Below, in pieces: positions 16,065 to 24,227 of a stretch of 64,000 nucleotides of DNA. This DNA is from Halosegnis rubeus (GTDB lineage: Archaea; Halobacteriota; Halobacteria; Halobacteriales; Haloarculaceae), in NCBI RefSeq assembly GCF_009184545.1, contig NZ_QJOW01000006.1, positions 1-64,000 on the forward strand, read 5' to 3'. The notes beneath the pieces were generated by a model. That model worked only from the letters and a program-made list of their open reading frames with translations, was not told where the DNA came from and did no database searches. The translations under genes were made by a program, and so were the position numbers. The first letter of the stretch is position 1; each line of letters begins with the position of its first letter.

Positions 16065-17555
16065 ATGACTAAGACTCTTCGGCTGCGTGTATTGCCACCG
16101 GAAGATGAAGATGGAGTGATTGCTCCGGAAACTGATGAAGAATTAGGCGAGCACGCCGTAGAGCGCTTGTTCGGGGAGTATTTCCGACGCTCAGGCTACG
16201 CGTCACTACGAGATAATCGAACTGAGGAGGTCTCACAGATATTTGAGGACCGAGAGGACAACTTAGCTAAGATAGACGAGTTAGAGGAGAAACTCCGCGA
16301 CCTGTATCCGTCTGCAGACGTCCTTCGTACACGTAGTGACGCTGAATTGTACGATAGAGAAGGCCCCGAATGGGAATACAACGAAGACATTGTCCTTCTC
16401 ATAGCAAACGTCAGAACAAAGAGCCCACCTATTCGCTGGCAGTTCGGACATAACATTTACGGGAAGCAACTAACCCCACCTGGAGCGGTTACGAACGGTT
16501 ATATCGCACTGACGGATGGACAGGAACTGTACGGACTGAACTCAGAGACCGGTAATGTCATCTGGTCAACCCAGCTCCCCGAGCGAACAAACCGTAGCCC
16601 GACACTCATTGGTGAGACGGTAATTGTTGAAACCAAAGGAAGTCATAGAGCGTATCACATTAGATCGGGTGATAATCTGTGGAATCTGGAGGACACGCCT
16701 ACAAAAACGACTACACGGCATGTTCCGTTGAACAATAGTTGCTATTTCGGCGATTTCGAGGGCACGGTCTGGGAACTCTCTTCGGACGGCGAGTATCGAG
16801 CGGTGGGAGAACTCAACGAGCGAATTATCGCAGTGTATCCAACCGAGAAACACGTGTATGCTCTGAAGAGAGGAGACGGGAAGAGCGGCACGACTCCTGA
16901 GAGTGTGCATAAAATAGCTCAAGATTCTGGCGACGAAATCTGGACATATTCTCCCGAAGAGTCTCTAACGTCTGAAATGATTGCAAATTCGGATCACGCA
17001 CTCGTCAGCACGAACAACAAAATCGTCGCCTTACAAGCCGAGTCAGGTGACGTCGCGTGGGTAGAACCGAATATAGACCCTGATCCGGGCGATGAAAGGG
17101 ACCTTGGAACCACGACTGACGACGGACAGCAGAGTGGTGACTGGCGGGCCTTCGACTCTTCCTCCCAACGAGACAGTCCAAAAGAAGAGGAATCAAGAAC
17201 AGGATTCGCTGAACAACCGATAATTGACGACGATATTTTCGCGCCGACAAACAAAGGGCTCTTGCGAATCTCCCCTAATTCGGGAGAAATCATCTGGGAA
17301 TCCCTAACCGACCACGTGGGTGACACTCAATGGCTTGCAGTCCAGATTTTCTCACCACCTACGCAGGACGAGGACACAGTCTATATCGGTGCCGATGACA
17401 CAGTATACGCGGTAGACAAGCAGGATGGGGAGATCGTCTGGCAGTTTGAGACACCGAGTCAACCGGGGACTATGACGTTCTGTCCTGACTCCGAATCGTT
17501 GACTTTCGTAACCAGAGGGCTGGCAATAAACGTCGATGCTAATAGGGAGTGCTAG
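16065..17555 (+). CDS. PQQ-like beta-propeller repeat protein (cytosolic)
   Basis: 496 residues with no signal peptide or membrane segment. After a helical N-terminus (EDNLAKIDELEEKLRDLYP, about 65-83), repeats of the PQQ-type propeller follow: LYGLNSETGNVIWSTQLP, YHIRSGDNLWNLED, VHKIAQDSGDEIWTYSPE, VALQAESGDVAWVEP, LLRISPNSGEIIWES and VYAVDKQDGEIVWQFETP. The [AS]-x-x-G-x-x-x-W repeats are diagnostic. An acidic disordered insert sits at about 340-380. Such propellers act as scaffolds. Most bacterial relatives are periplasmic, so a cytosolic one is a little unusual. It is the first gene of the AT-richer island and has its own promoter region. Partner and role are unknown. Confidence 0.8.
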   Translation: MTKTLRLRVLPPEDEDGVIAPETDEELGEHAVERLFGEYFRRSGYASLRDNRTEEVSQIFEDREDNLAKIDELEEKLRDLYPSADVLRTRSDAELYDREGPEWEYNEDIVLLIANVRTKSPPIRWQFGHNIYGKQLTPPGAVTNGYIALTDGQELYGLNSETGNVIWSTQLPERTNRSPTLIGETVIVETKGSHRAYHIRSGDNLWNLEDTPTKTTTRHVPLNNSCYFGDFEGTVWELSSDGEYRAVGELNERIIAVYPTEKHVYALKRGDGKSGTTPESVHKIAQDSGDEIWTYSPEESLTSEMIANSDHALVSTNNKIVALQAESGDVAWVEPNIDPDPGDERDLGTTTDDGQQSGDWRAFDSSSQRDSPKEEESRTGFAEQPIIDDDIFAPTNKGLLRISPNSGEIIWESLTDHVGDTQWLAVQIFSPPTQDEDTVYIGADDTVYAVDKQDGEIVWQFETPSQPGTMTFCPDSESLTFVTRGLAINVDANREC

Positions 17556-17585
17556 ATTTTCAAGCTACAGCTCCCATAGAGTCTA

Positions 17586-18689
17586 CTAAACGTACTCCTG
17601 TTCGTCGAGGACAGCAGGGTCCCGAATGTACGAGAGGTTCTGGTAATACCCACCGAAGCACAGACAGTCGAGGTTACACCGGACGAGGAAATACCGCTCA
17701 ATATTCGGGCCCATCGACAAGCCCATTACTTTTGCTCGTTCTTCCTGTTCGGTTTCAGTATATTCCTCAAGGACTCCTTCTTCTTCCAGTTCCTTCCGGG
17801 CCTGATGGTTCTTACCTACATTCCGTCTCCACTCGGGACCATCTTCATCATCATCATCGCCATCGTCGAAGGCTCCAGCTGCTTCGAGTTCTTCAACCCG
17901 CTCGTTAACTAGTGACTGTTCTTCGTCTAAGCGGGATTCCCACTCTGAGACGACATCGGAACTGGGTAGATCCGCCATGAACGAGTCCAGGTTTTCAACT
18001 GGATGCTTCACACAGCGCCAACCAACCGGGACGAACACACCCTCATCAGTTTCCCCGATGTAAAGTGTTGAATTCATTTCCCAGCTAGATTGGTTCCCTC
18101 CTTCGATCTCTGCTGAGCACTCTAGCTCGTCACACTCAAGACTCGGCCAATACTTCTGAAACTGGATTCCAGCGACGTATCCCGAAAGGTACGATTCAAG
18201 CGGGTGGCCGGTTGGCCCAGGAGACTCAAACGTTATTCCTTGTTCCTCAACCCACTCCTGCCCGTAATCCTCAGCGGTGAATTCCGTATGAACATCTAAT
18301 TCAGGAACACGCTCTCGCAGGTCACTGAGGAATTTGATGTCTCCCGGGTCATACGGCGTCTCGTCTCGTGCAACAACGACTTTTCGAGCCAAGCTTCGCG
18401 CAGTATCGACATCGTCGCCGCCGCTGAATAGCCAGAAAGGCGCTTTGTCCATACCACTTGCAACCTCGTAGACATAGATGTATAGGCCGCTGTTGTCCGG
18501 AATACCGGGACGGTTCAGCTCTCCCACAGCAACGATCGTGGACTCATCGGGGCTCACATAGCCAGCGAATGTTTTCGTCGCCGGCGTTGATTGGTCTTCG
18601 ATGTATTCAGGGAACTCCCGGGACATCTCATTATGCGTTGTCTCGCGGACCGATTCATCAACCATCCAGCCATCGGGGAGAGTGGACAT
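17586..18689 (-). CDS. Unrecognised acidic island protein
   Basis: About 367 residues from the ATG at 18689 (MSTLPDGWMVDES). Minus-strand GAATATATGT (18714-18723) is about 29 nt upstream and predicts a leaderless start here rather than at the in-frame ATG at 18725. The first about 200 residues look like an alpha/beta domain (TIVAVGELNRP, LYIYVYEVASGMDKAPFWLF). A segment with several cysteines (CDELEC, WRCVKH) follows, then a coiled, highly acidic region (RVEELEAAGAFDDGDDDD) and a C-terminus with CNLDCLCFGG. Paired cysteines suggest metal binding. I recognise no family. It converges on the propeller gene with a 30-bp gap. Confidence 0.6.
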   Translation of the reverse strand: MSTLPDGWMVDESVRETTHNEMSREFPEYIEDQSTPATKTFAGYVSPDESTIVAVGELNRPGIPDNSGLYIYVYEVASGMDKAPFWLFSGGDDVDTARSLARKVVVARDETPYDPGDIKFLSDLRERVPELDVHTEFTAEDYGQEWVEEQGITFESPGPTGHPLESYLSGYVAGIQFQKYWPSLECDELECSAEIEGGNQSSWEMNSTLYIGETDEGVFVPVGWRCVKHPVENLDSFMADLPSSDVVSEWESRLDEEQSLVNERVEELEAAGAFDDGDDDDEDGPEWRRNVGKNHQARKELEEEGVLEEYTETEQEERAKVMGLSMGPNIERYFLVRCNLDCLCFGGYYQNLSYIRDPAVLDEQEYV

Positions 18690-18713
18690 GCTATTTTCAG
18701 TGGTGACGGGAAG

Positions 18714-18723
18714 ACATATATTC
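18714..18723 (-). promoter_or_regulatory. TATA box for the gene starting at 18689
   Basis: Minus-strand GAATATATGT lies about 25-34 nt upstream of the chosen ATG, matching the leaderless haloarchaeal arrangement and deciding between two in-frame starts. Confidence 0.5.
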
Positions 18724-18755
18724 ACGTTGGAAAGTGTCTACCGAGACCTTCGCTA

Positions 18756-20312
18756 TTACCCGTATGGACCCGCGGATTTCCACATTTCACCCATCGGTCC
18801 CGAGGCAGCAGGGTCTAACCAATCGTACCGCTGCGTTATCTGACCGCCCAGTACTCTTGCCGTGTCAAGATTCGCCTCTTCGGGATCGTGTTCACCTCCG
18901 GGTGTCATCCCCATACTGTCTTCGAGAAGTCCGGACATGAAGTCGTTCACGTAGTCGAACGCGTCTTCGTTGAGACGGAAGTCGTACTCTACCTCTCCAT
19001 TGGATACATTTGATTGAACGACCATCTCGCACATTTCAAATGCCTTCTGGAAGTCCTCGACCAACTCCCTCATTTCACCCATCGACGCACGCATCCGATT
19101 CGGTACACTACCGTGAATATCGTTCTTTGCTAGTTTTTCTTTCAGTTCCCGACCACCTCCTGTGTAGAGGTCGTGAACGTACATCTCAATCTCAACTTGC
19201 TCCATCCGGTCAAGATACGATTCAAGACGATGAATACGAGACGCGGTCCTGAATGAGGACTTGGCGAATAACTCCGCTGATGGTATCTCACCATCGGTCA
19301 TAAGATCATCTGCTTCAGTTCCGTCGGATACGGACTGGTAGATCGCCTTCATCATTTGAACGTGAAAGTGGAATAGATTGTATAATGTCGTGCTGTAAGA
19401 CTCGTATTCGTCCACGGTTACCTGGTTCGGTTCAAATGAGTCGAACGATCCGAAGAAATCTACCTCTCGAACCATCAGCAGGAACTCGGCGAGCATATCG
19501 ATAGTGTCCTGCCCCGCTTGTTCTGGGATCAACGAATCTGGCATCCCTTGGTACGATTCACCTAACAGATCTCGCGGATTTTCGTCTGGATTTGCGGGGA
19601 GATGCTCCTCCTCCAGCGCACGAGTAAGGTTGATTGATGGATCAGGGGTATAGTGGCCATTATCGAGGGACCCGAACTGAGCGAGTACTTTCTGGGCCAC
19701 CGTCGAACCTTCGTCTTTGAAGATCAGCGCGTACCAGTACGACCGATCCTGTGGATTCCCAACAAGAATCTCAGCAGGGCTCCCGTCCATACTTCGGAAT
19801 GAGCCGTAAATCGATTCGCTTTGCTCACCTCCTCGGAATGCCCCCCACGACCGGTTACCATCCTTCGAAGGGACACAGACATACATCTCACCGATAGTCG
19901 GCTTCTCAGCTAATGGATCTACGACAGATTGATCGCGTAACCGCGCGGCAACTAGGCTTGACTCCTGGGGCTGCGGTTCGAAAATATCCGGAACGTCGTC
20001 GTGGCCATCAGCAAATGACCTGATAACCAGGGGTACTGTTCGCGGATCCAAGTCTCGCAGCTCCGCCCCACCTCTATGTTCAATACTCGTTATTCTGCCA
20101 GGGGAACCGTCCTCTAGCGTAGCCCGAACTACGTGCCCAGGTGATAGAAACGAGATAACGGTCTCAACATCCGCATTGCTCTCCGTCGAGACGGTTCGTA
20201 CATCACCGCTGCCATCGAGAAATTCGTCGTTTGATTCTTCGATTGGATCCAGTTGGATTTGTCCCCGTTCTTCGTCGATGGAAAGAACTCGAAAGGTGTG
20301 CTCACCGTCCAT
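18756..20312 (-). CDS. Unrecognised protein sharing a domain with the 578-codon gene at 24-26 kb
   Basis: 518 residues. Residues about 55-235 (SPGHVVRATLEDGSPGRITS, then GEMYVCVPSKDGNRSWGAFR, GSPAEILVGNPQDRSYWYAL) match the C-terminal part of the protein encoded at 24228-25964 (SRGDVVRAVLDRAESPAR, AVAELFLAEEPKGEDRW, EPREIIACNPPSTAYWYAL). The remaining C-terminal half is helical (LYNLFHFHVQMMKAIYQSVS, HRLESYLDRMEQVEIEMYVH) without recognised motifs. No signal peptide. The shared domain is not one I know. It is separated from the gene at 18689 by about 66 bp and probably has its own promoter. Confidence 0.6.
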   Translation of the reverse strand: MDGEHTFRVLSIDEERGQIQLDPIEESNDEFLDGSGDVRTVSTESNADVETVISFLSPGHVVRATLEDGSPGRITSIEHRGGAELRDLDPRTVPLVIRSFADGHDDVPDIFEPQPQESSLVAARLRDQSVVDPLAEKPTIGEMYVCVPSKDGNRSWGAFRGGEQSESIYGSFRSMDGSPAEILVGNPQDRSYWYALIFKDEGSTVAQKVLAQFGSLDNGHYTPDPSINLTRALEEEHLPANPDENPRDLLGESYQGMPDSLIPEQAGQDTIDMLAEFLLMVREVDFFGSFDSFEPNQVTVDEYESYSTTLYNLFHFHVQMMKAIYQSVSDGTEADDLMTDGEIPSAELFAKSSFRTASRIHRLESYLDRMEQVEIEMYVHDLYTGGGRELKEKLAKNDIHGSVPNRMRASMGEMRELVEDFQKAFEMCEMVVQSNVSNGEVEYDFRLNEDAFDYVNDFMSGLLEDSMGMTPGGEHDPEEANLDTARVLGGQITQRYDWLDPAASGPMGEMWKSAGPYG

Positions 20313-20430
20313 ACAACTCTACTGAGTCACCAACTGAAATAAATCCGAGGCCGGATTCAATTCTCCCGCTCGTTTGAAACCATCAGCAAATGACGGGTGA
20401 TTCGTTGAACGCAAAGAGTGAGCTCAGCGA

Positions 20431-20847
20431 CTAATGCGTTGAGTATCTCCATTCAATATGAGGAAGCTCTAATGTTTCAAACGGCTCAAGATCGCTTTCT
20501 CTGATTTTCTTTAATTCGTCCTGCTCGCCAGAACATTCTTCGAAAAACTTTCTCGGGTTCTCAATTTTATAGTATTCATGATGTGTACGGTCTGGTTCTC
20601 TAATTAACCCAACAATAGCCGGTCTGCTTTGTTCGCGCCAGTCAGCACGGACGAATTGATTAGAGGATTTGGAACCGTAATTTTCTCGCCAATCCACATC
20701 CGTATCTAGTTTTGAACTGGTTCGCTTATCCATCACCAATCCACAATCTGAACAGATAAACTGACTTTTCTCTGACTTATTATCGACTGGTTCAACATCT
20801 TCACTATCGCACTCCAAACAAGCGGAGGGAGTATCTGATTGGCCCAT
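20431..20847 (-). CDS. TFIIB-type zinc-ribbon protein with the island's recurrent C-terminal module (short paralog)
   Basis: About 138 residues from the ATG at 20847 (MGQSDTPSACLEC). A TATA box GTTTATAAAT (20864-20873) places transcription start at this ATG, so the upstream in-frame ATG is unlikely. CLECDSEDVEPV...FICSDCGLVMDK is a two-CxxC zinc ribbon of the TFIIB N-terminal type, but no cyclin folds follow. Instead the C-terminus (GLIREPDRTHHEYYKIENP, then FETLELPHIEW) matches the C-terminus of the divergently transcribed neighbour at 21040-21975 and, more weakly, modules in the next two genes. It may be a transcription or DNA-end factor adaptor, but this is a guess. Confidence 0.7.
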   Translation of the reverse strand: MGQSDTPSACLECDSEDVEPVDNKSEKSQFICSDCGLVMDKRTSSKLDTDVDWRENYGSKSSNQFVRADWREQSRPAIVGLIREPDRTHHEYYKIENPRKFFEECSGEQDELKKIRESDLEPFETLELPHIEWRYSTH

Positions 20848-20863
20848 ATCTAAACTACATCTG

Positions 20864-20873
20864 TGTTTATAAA
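20864..20873 (-). promoter_or_regulatory. TATA box for the short zinc-ribbon gene
   Basis: Minus-strand ATTTATAAAC is centred about 22-26 nt upstream of the ATG at 20847. It defines the left arm of a divergent promoter. The right arm is GTTTTAAG at 21006-21013 for the gene at 21040. Confidence 0.5.
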
Positions 20874-21039
20874 TAAGATTATTGTAGAGATATCGATGAG
20901 AGGGTGATCGATACAAACGTCGTTTTGCACGGCCGCTCAAATACGCCACTAATTGTCAAGTCAACAAACTTGTCTCACTTTCATCGGCCTTCTATAGTAC
21001 GAGTGGTTTTAAGCCCTGCTGACAGCTAAAACGTATACT

Positions 21040-21975
21040 ATGGAAGGAGAGGCCACCAGATTGTGTGTATACTTTGAATTTGCTGAGACTGAAGGCTACG
21101 AAATTCCAGACTCGATAGTAGAGTTTGTTGAGAATTTGTTTGAGGAATACGGTCTCTATCCGGAACGTATCGATGACTACAACATCTACTCGGAGTACTT
21201 CCCGGACTCGGATTCAAATATGGAGGCTCTCGACGAGATCGAGAGACGTTTCGAAAAGAAATTCCAACCGGAAAACACAGACCGACATACAGTCACTCGG
21301 GAACGGTACGGTGTTCCACCGGGTGCATACCAGTCGTGGATTTCTATCGATAGTCTTCCAGAGAGCTTGGAAGCTGAAGCACTAATTTCACCCGACGATG
21401 GGACAACAAGCGAAAGCGAGGACGACAGTGTAGACCAGGTTCGGGCCGACCCTAGCGACGACGAAAGCCGTCGCGCTACACAGTATGGAGGGCCACAAGA
21501 CCAAGGACCAGACGGAGATGAGATACAGGAGTGCCCCGGGTGCGGTTCAATGGATCTCGTTGCCAACGAGAAACAAGGAGAGACTATCTGTGAAAGCTGC
21601 GGGCTGGTTGTAGCTGACAAAGATGAACCAGGGCGGGATTGGTCAGAATATGAGTTCGATTCAGAGAGAGATATCGGTCGGGATCGGTCAAGTTGGGAAT
21701 CGCTTGAAGATTTTAATCGAGAGCTGGAGCACAATAATGTCGATAACTCTCCCCCGTTTGAAACTGTCACAGTTGGGATTATAAGAGAGCCGGAACGGAC
21801 TCAGCGCAAGTATTATCGGATAGAGGATGCGGGTGAGTTCTTCGACGGTTGTTGGGCCGATGATGCCAGTATGTTACGTCGAATCGAAGAAAGTGGGATC
21901 GAGCCGTTTGAGGTGGTTGAGCTTCCCCAAACAAATTGGGACATACTCGCATCCAAGCATCAGTGGCCGTGGTGA
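21040..21975 (+). CDS. Zinc-ribbon protein with recurrent C-terminal module (long paralog)
   Basis: 311 residues. The N-terminal about 110 residues form an acidic alpha/beta segment (VEFVENLFEEYGLYPERIDD). After an acidic linker, ECPGCGSMDLVANEKQGETI and CESCGLVVAD make a TFIIB-type zinc ribbon at about 165-195. The last about 65 residues (VGIIREPERTQRKYYRIEDA, FFDGCWADDASML, IEPFEVVELPQTNW) are clearly homologous to the end of the divergent gene at 20431-20847. It differs by the extra N-terminal domain. TATA-like GTTTTAAG at 21006-21013 supports the ATG at 21040. Function unknown. The divergent arrangement suggests duplication and possibly shared control. Confidence 0.7.
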   Translation: MEGEATRLCVYFEFAETEGYEIPDSIVEFVENLFEEYGLYPERIDDYNIYSEYFPDSDSNMEALDEIERRFEKKFQPENTDRHTVTRERYGVPPGAYQSWISIDSLPESLEAEALISPDDGTTSESEDDSVDQVRADPSDDESRRATQYGGPQDQGPDGDEIQECPGCGSMDLVANEKQGETICESCGLVVADKDEPGRDWSEYEFDSERDIGRDRSSWESLEDFNRELEHNNVDNSPPFETVTVGIIREPERTQRKYYRIEDAGEFFDGCWADDASMLRRIEESGIEPFEVVELPQTNWDILASKHQWPW

Positions 21976-21998
21976 CTCGCCAGATGATAGGAAAGTGG

Positions 21999-22008
21999 GA
22001 TATTTATC
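21999..22008 (+). promoter_or_regulatory. TATA box supporting the GTG start at 22033
   Basis: GATATTTATC is centred 29 nt before a GTG in an otherwise ATG-free part of the frame. This decides the unusual start codon. Confidence 0.5.
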
Positions 22009-22032
22009 ACGCGCCGTCTTCTCAGTCTGTGT

Positions 22033-22902
22033 GTGACTTTGACTAAGGATCCCCCTTGGCTTCCTCAAAAAAGAGCAATCTCTGACGATGACTGGCAAAA
22101 TTTTCGAGAACGGTATGTCTCCGATTTAGGATTTAGCGAGGAACCAGATTACAGATCTCGTCTCCCCGACAGCCAAATCTTTCAGAACGAAACAGCGTTT
22201 TTAGGAAATAATAATTGGCCCCTTCTGATGCCCGAGGATTCAGTTCTCCGATTGAGAGAGACAGATCGTCCATACGAGGCATTCAAAGAAATTGTCCAAG
22301 AAACCGCGGAGGATACACTTGGCGGAGCAGAACCTAAGCCACTCGACCTCTATTTGATCTCTAATAAGATCATCACGCGTTTCAAAGGGAGTAGCGACTT
22401 TGACTTCTCACGAGTTCGTGATGATGCTGATTTTGAGGCACGCAGTGAGGGCGGGAATTCTGTTTATGATGGTATGTCAGTCGTCGTTACCAGTACAAAT
22501 TCGAAGAACCTCGAAGACTGGTACGTGTACGTTGTTGAGGATGCCACTGACATATTCGGACCTACTCTGCACTCGATGACACAAGCTTCTCATTCGATTC
22601 TCGAAGCCGAACTCGAACCAGAGCATGTTATTCAAAATATTGCATTCACCCTAGAAGACGGTGGAATGGAGGCTGAGTCTGTAGCAGGAGTCACACCACC
22701 AAAACGTCCTGTTTCAGTCGTTACAACTGAACCCAACGGCGACGGATACTACTACGAAATAGATTCACCCGAGAACACATTTGGCGACAAATGGGGCGAC
22801 GTGGATCTGATGAAGCAAACTTTGGCAGAGAGTGACACTCTGGGCCAAAGGATTGGTGCAGGAAACATCGGTTTCTGGGTAGTGACAGGTGTTAATTGGT
22901 GA
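22033..22902 (+). CDS. Unrecognised protein with two copies of the recurrent module (paralog of the next gene)
   Basis: 289 residues beginning at a GTG (22033) located 29 nt after a TATA box GATATTTATC (21999-22008), so leaderless with its own promoter. The N-terminus WLPQKRAISDDDWQNFRERY aligns loosely with VSWSEWEEIRVRYMEKIGLD of the next gene, and PLLMPEDSVLRLR with LRLLPTDTVPRLR. The second half holds two modules, WYVYVVEDATDIFG and a clearer YYYEIDSPENTFGDKWGDVD to the C-terminus. The same module ends the two zinc-ribbon proteins. No catalytic motif is evident. The genes are probably an expanded local family. Confidence 0.6.
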   Translation: MTLTKDPPWLPQKRAISDDDWQNFRERYVSDLGFSEEPDYRSRLPDSQIFQNETAFLGNNNWPLLMPEDSVLRLRETDRPYEAFKEIVQETAEDTLGGAEPKPLDLYLISNKIITRFKGSSDFDFSRVRDDADFEARSEGGNSVYDGMSVVVTSTNSKNLEDWYVYVVEDATDIFGPTLHSMTQASHSILEAELEPEHVIQNIAFTLEDGGMEAESVAGVTPPKRPVSVVTTEPNGDGYYYEIDSPENTFGDKWGDVDLMKQTLAESDTLGQRIGAGNIGFWVVTGVNW

Positions 22903-23040
22903 ATCGACATATACAATTTTTTGGCTCTGTTGATCTCCTCCCCCGGTGGTAGATGTCGCCGGTCGTTCTGAATTGACAGCGCTAGTCGGTCACGAACTGC
23001 TCATGGAAGGGTTTCTATTACTACACAGTGCATAGGTTTT

Positions 23041-23055
23041 TACACTTAAAGTGTA
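23041..23055. repeat. Perfect 15-bp palindrome TACACTTAAAGTGTA
   Basis: The palindrome lies in the 296-bp gap between the two paralogous module genes, about 145 bp before the start at 23199. It could be an operator. The rest of the gap (22903-23198) shows no gene. Confidence 0.4.
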
Positions 23056-23198
23056 GCGCATAGCGATATCCGGCTTTGGTCTATTATCGGTTCACTGAGA
23101 ACAGATGCTCAGCGCGGCGAGAAGCCACTGACAGTTACCCTGGAGCCTGCGTAATTGCGACTGCCAACTCTTTTCTCGTGATGTAGAGTACTCGTAGT

Positions 23199-24086
23199 AT
23201 GTCGATTCTGGACGAGTGGATACAGGAGGCTGGCTCTGTATCGTGGTCAGAGTGGGAGGAGATCCGAGTGCGGTACATGGAGAAGATAGGGCTCGATACT
23301 CGTGATTTGAATTATTACGTCCCCCAGCACCCTGCGATGGAAGGCCACTTCCGAAACTGGCTTCGACTCTTACCGACGGATACCGTTCCGCGGCTCCGAG
23401 GTGCGACTGATTTCGAATCCGAACTCGAGAGTGTTATTGACGAGATATACGCCCTGATGGAATCGTCGGTTGATGGAGAGCTGAGGGCGCTTGTAGAGGT
23501 TATAGACCCCCCAGAAGACCTCCCGAGTGTAGATCCAGTGTTGGGACAGCGTGCCTATCTACGCAATCAGATTGTCTTGCAGCTCCGCGGCGACGTTAAC
23601 CTCACTAAGATCAAGCACGGGGAAAACACACCACCTTCAGAACCAACAATCACGCCGCCGGAACGCTCTGCCCTGATATTCGTTGAGCGAAGGAACGAGT
23701 GTAATTGCCAGGATACTCTGATATTCAAGATTGACGATCCCGGGACCCTCTTCGGTTCCAGATACGGCGACAGTACGTTGATGTTCGACGCGCTCTGGAG
23801 GACGGATGTCGAACCAGATCAGATTATGTACAACGAGGCGTTCGATACCGAAGGTAGCTCTTGGGCGAAAACCTCTCCGCCCGACCATCCGATATCTTTT
23901 CGCTCTACGGATCAAAGGAATCGCCCCCAATTCTTCAGAGTTCAAGAGCCTGCCAACCACTATGGTGATGCTTGGGGTGATATAACGGAGATGGTCGCAA
24001 TCGGAAACAGTCCAGGGGGACGGGAAGAGGAAGAGTTCGTCTACGATGCTGGCTCGATTGATTGGCAGGTTACGGTCGGGATTTGA
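23199..24086 (+). CDS. Unrecognised protein with two copies of the recurrent module
   Basis: 295 residues, paralogous to the product of 22033-22902. A helical N-terminus (SWSEWEEIRVRYMEKIGLD) is followed by LLPTDTVPRLRGATDFESEL, matching the same region of the paralog. Module copy 1 is TLIFKIDDPGTLFGSRYGDS (about 175-195) and copy 2 is QFFRVQEPANHYGDAWGDIT (about 245-265), each followed by a strand ending near a Trp or Phe. No membrane segment or catalytic signature. Convergent with the minus-strand gene ending at 24228. The gap 24087-24227 shows nothing else. Confidence 0.6.
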   Translation: MSILDEWIQEAGSVSWSEWEEIRVRYMEKIGLDTRDLNYYVPQHPAMEGHFRNWLRLLPTDTVPRLRGATDFESELESVIDEIYALMESSVDGELRALVEVIDPPEDLPSVDPVLGQRAYLRNQIVLQLRGDVNLTKIKHGENTPPSEPTITPPERSALIFVERRNECNCQDTLIFKIDDPGTLFGSRYGDSTLMFDALWRTDVEPDQIMYNEAFDTEGSSWAKTSPPDHPISFRSTDQRNRPQFFRVQEPANHYGDAWGDITEMVAIGNSPGGREEEEFVYDAGSIDWQVTVGI

Positions 24087-24227
24087 TTACGACGGCATGA
24101 CCGGCTTTGATGCGGCACTCCGTCAATAGTTGTCTAAGAGTGCGATATTTCTTGTTTGAAGCGACTACGTGGCTTGATTCGGTCGAATCAAATGAGACTC
24201 AAAATCACCGCACGCGCTACAAAACCC

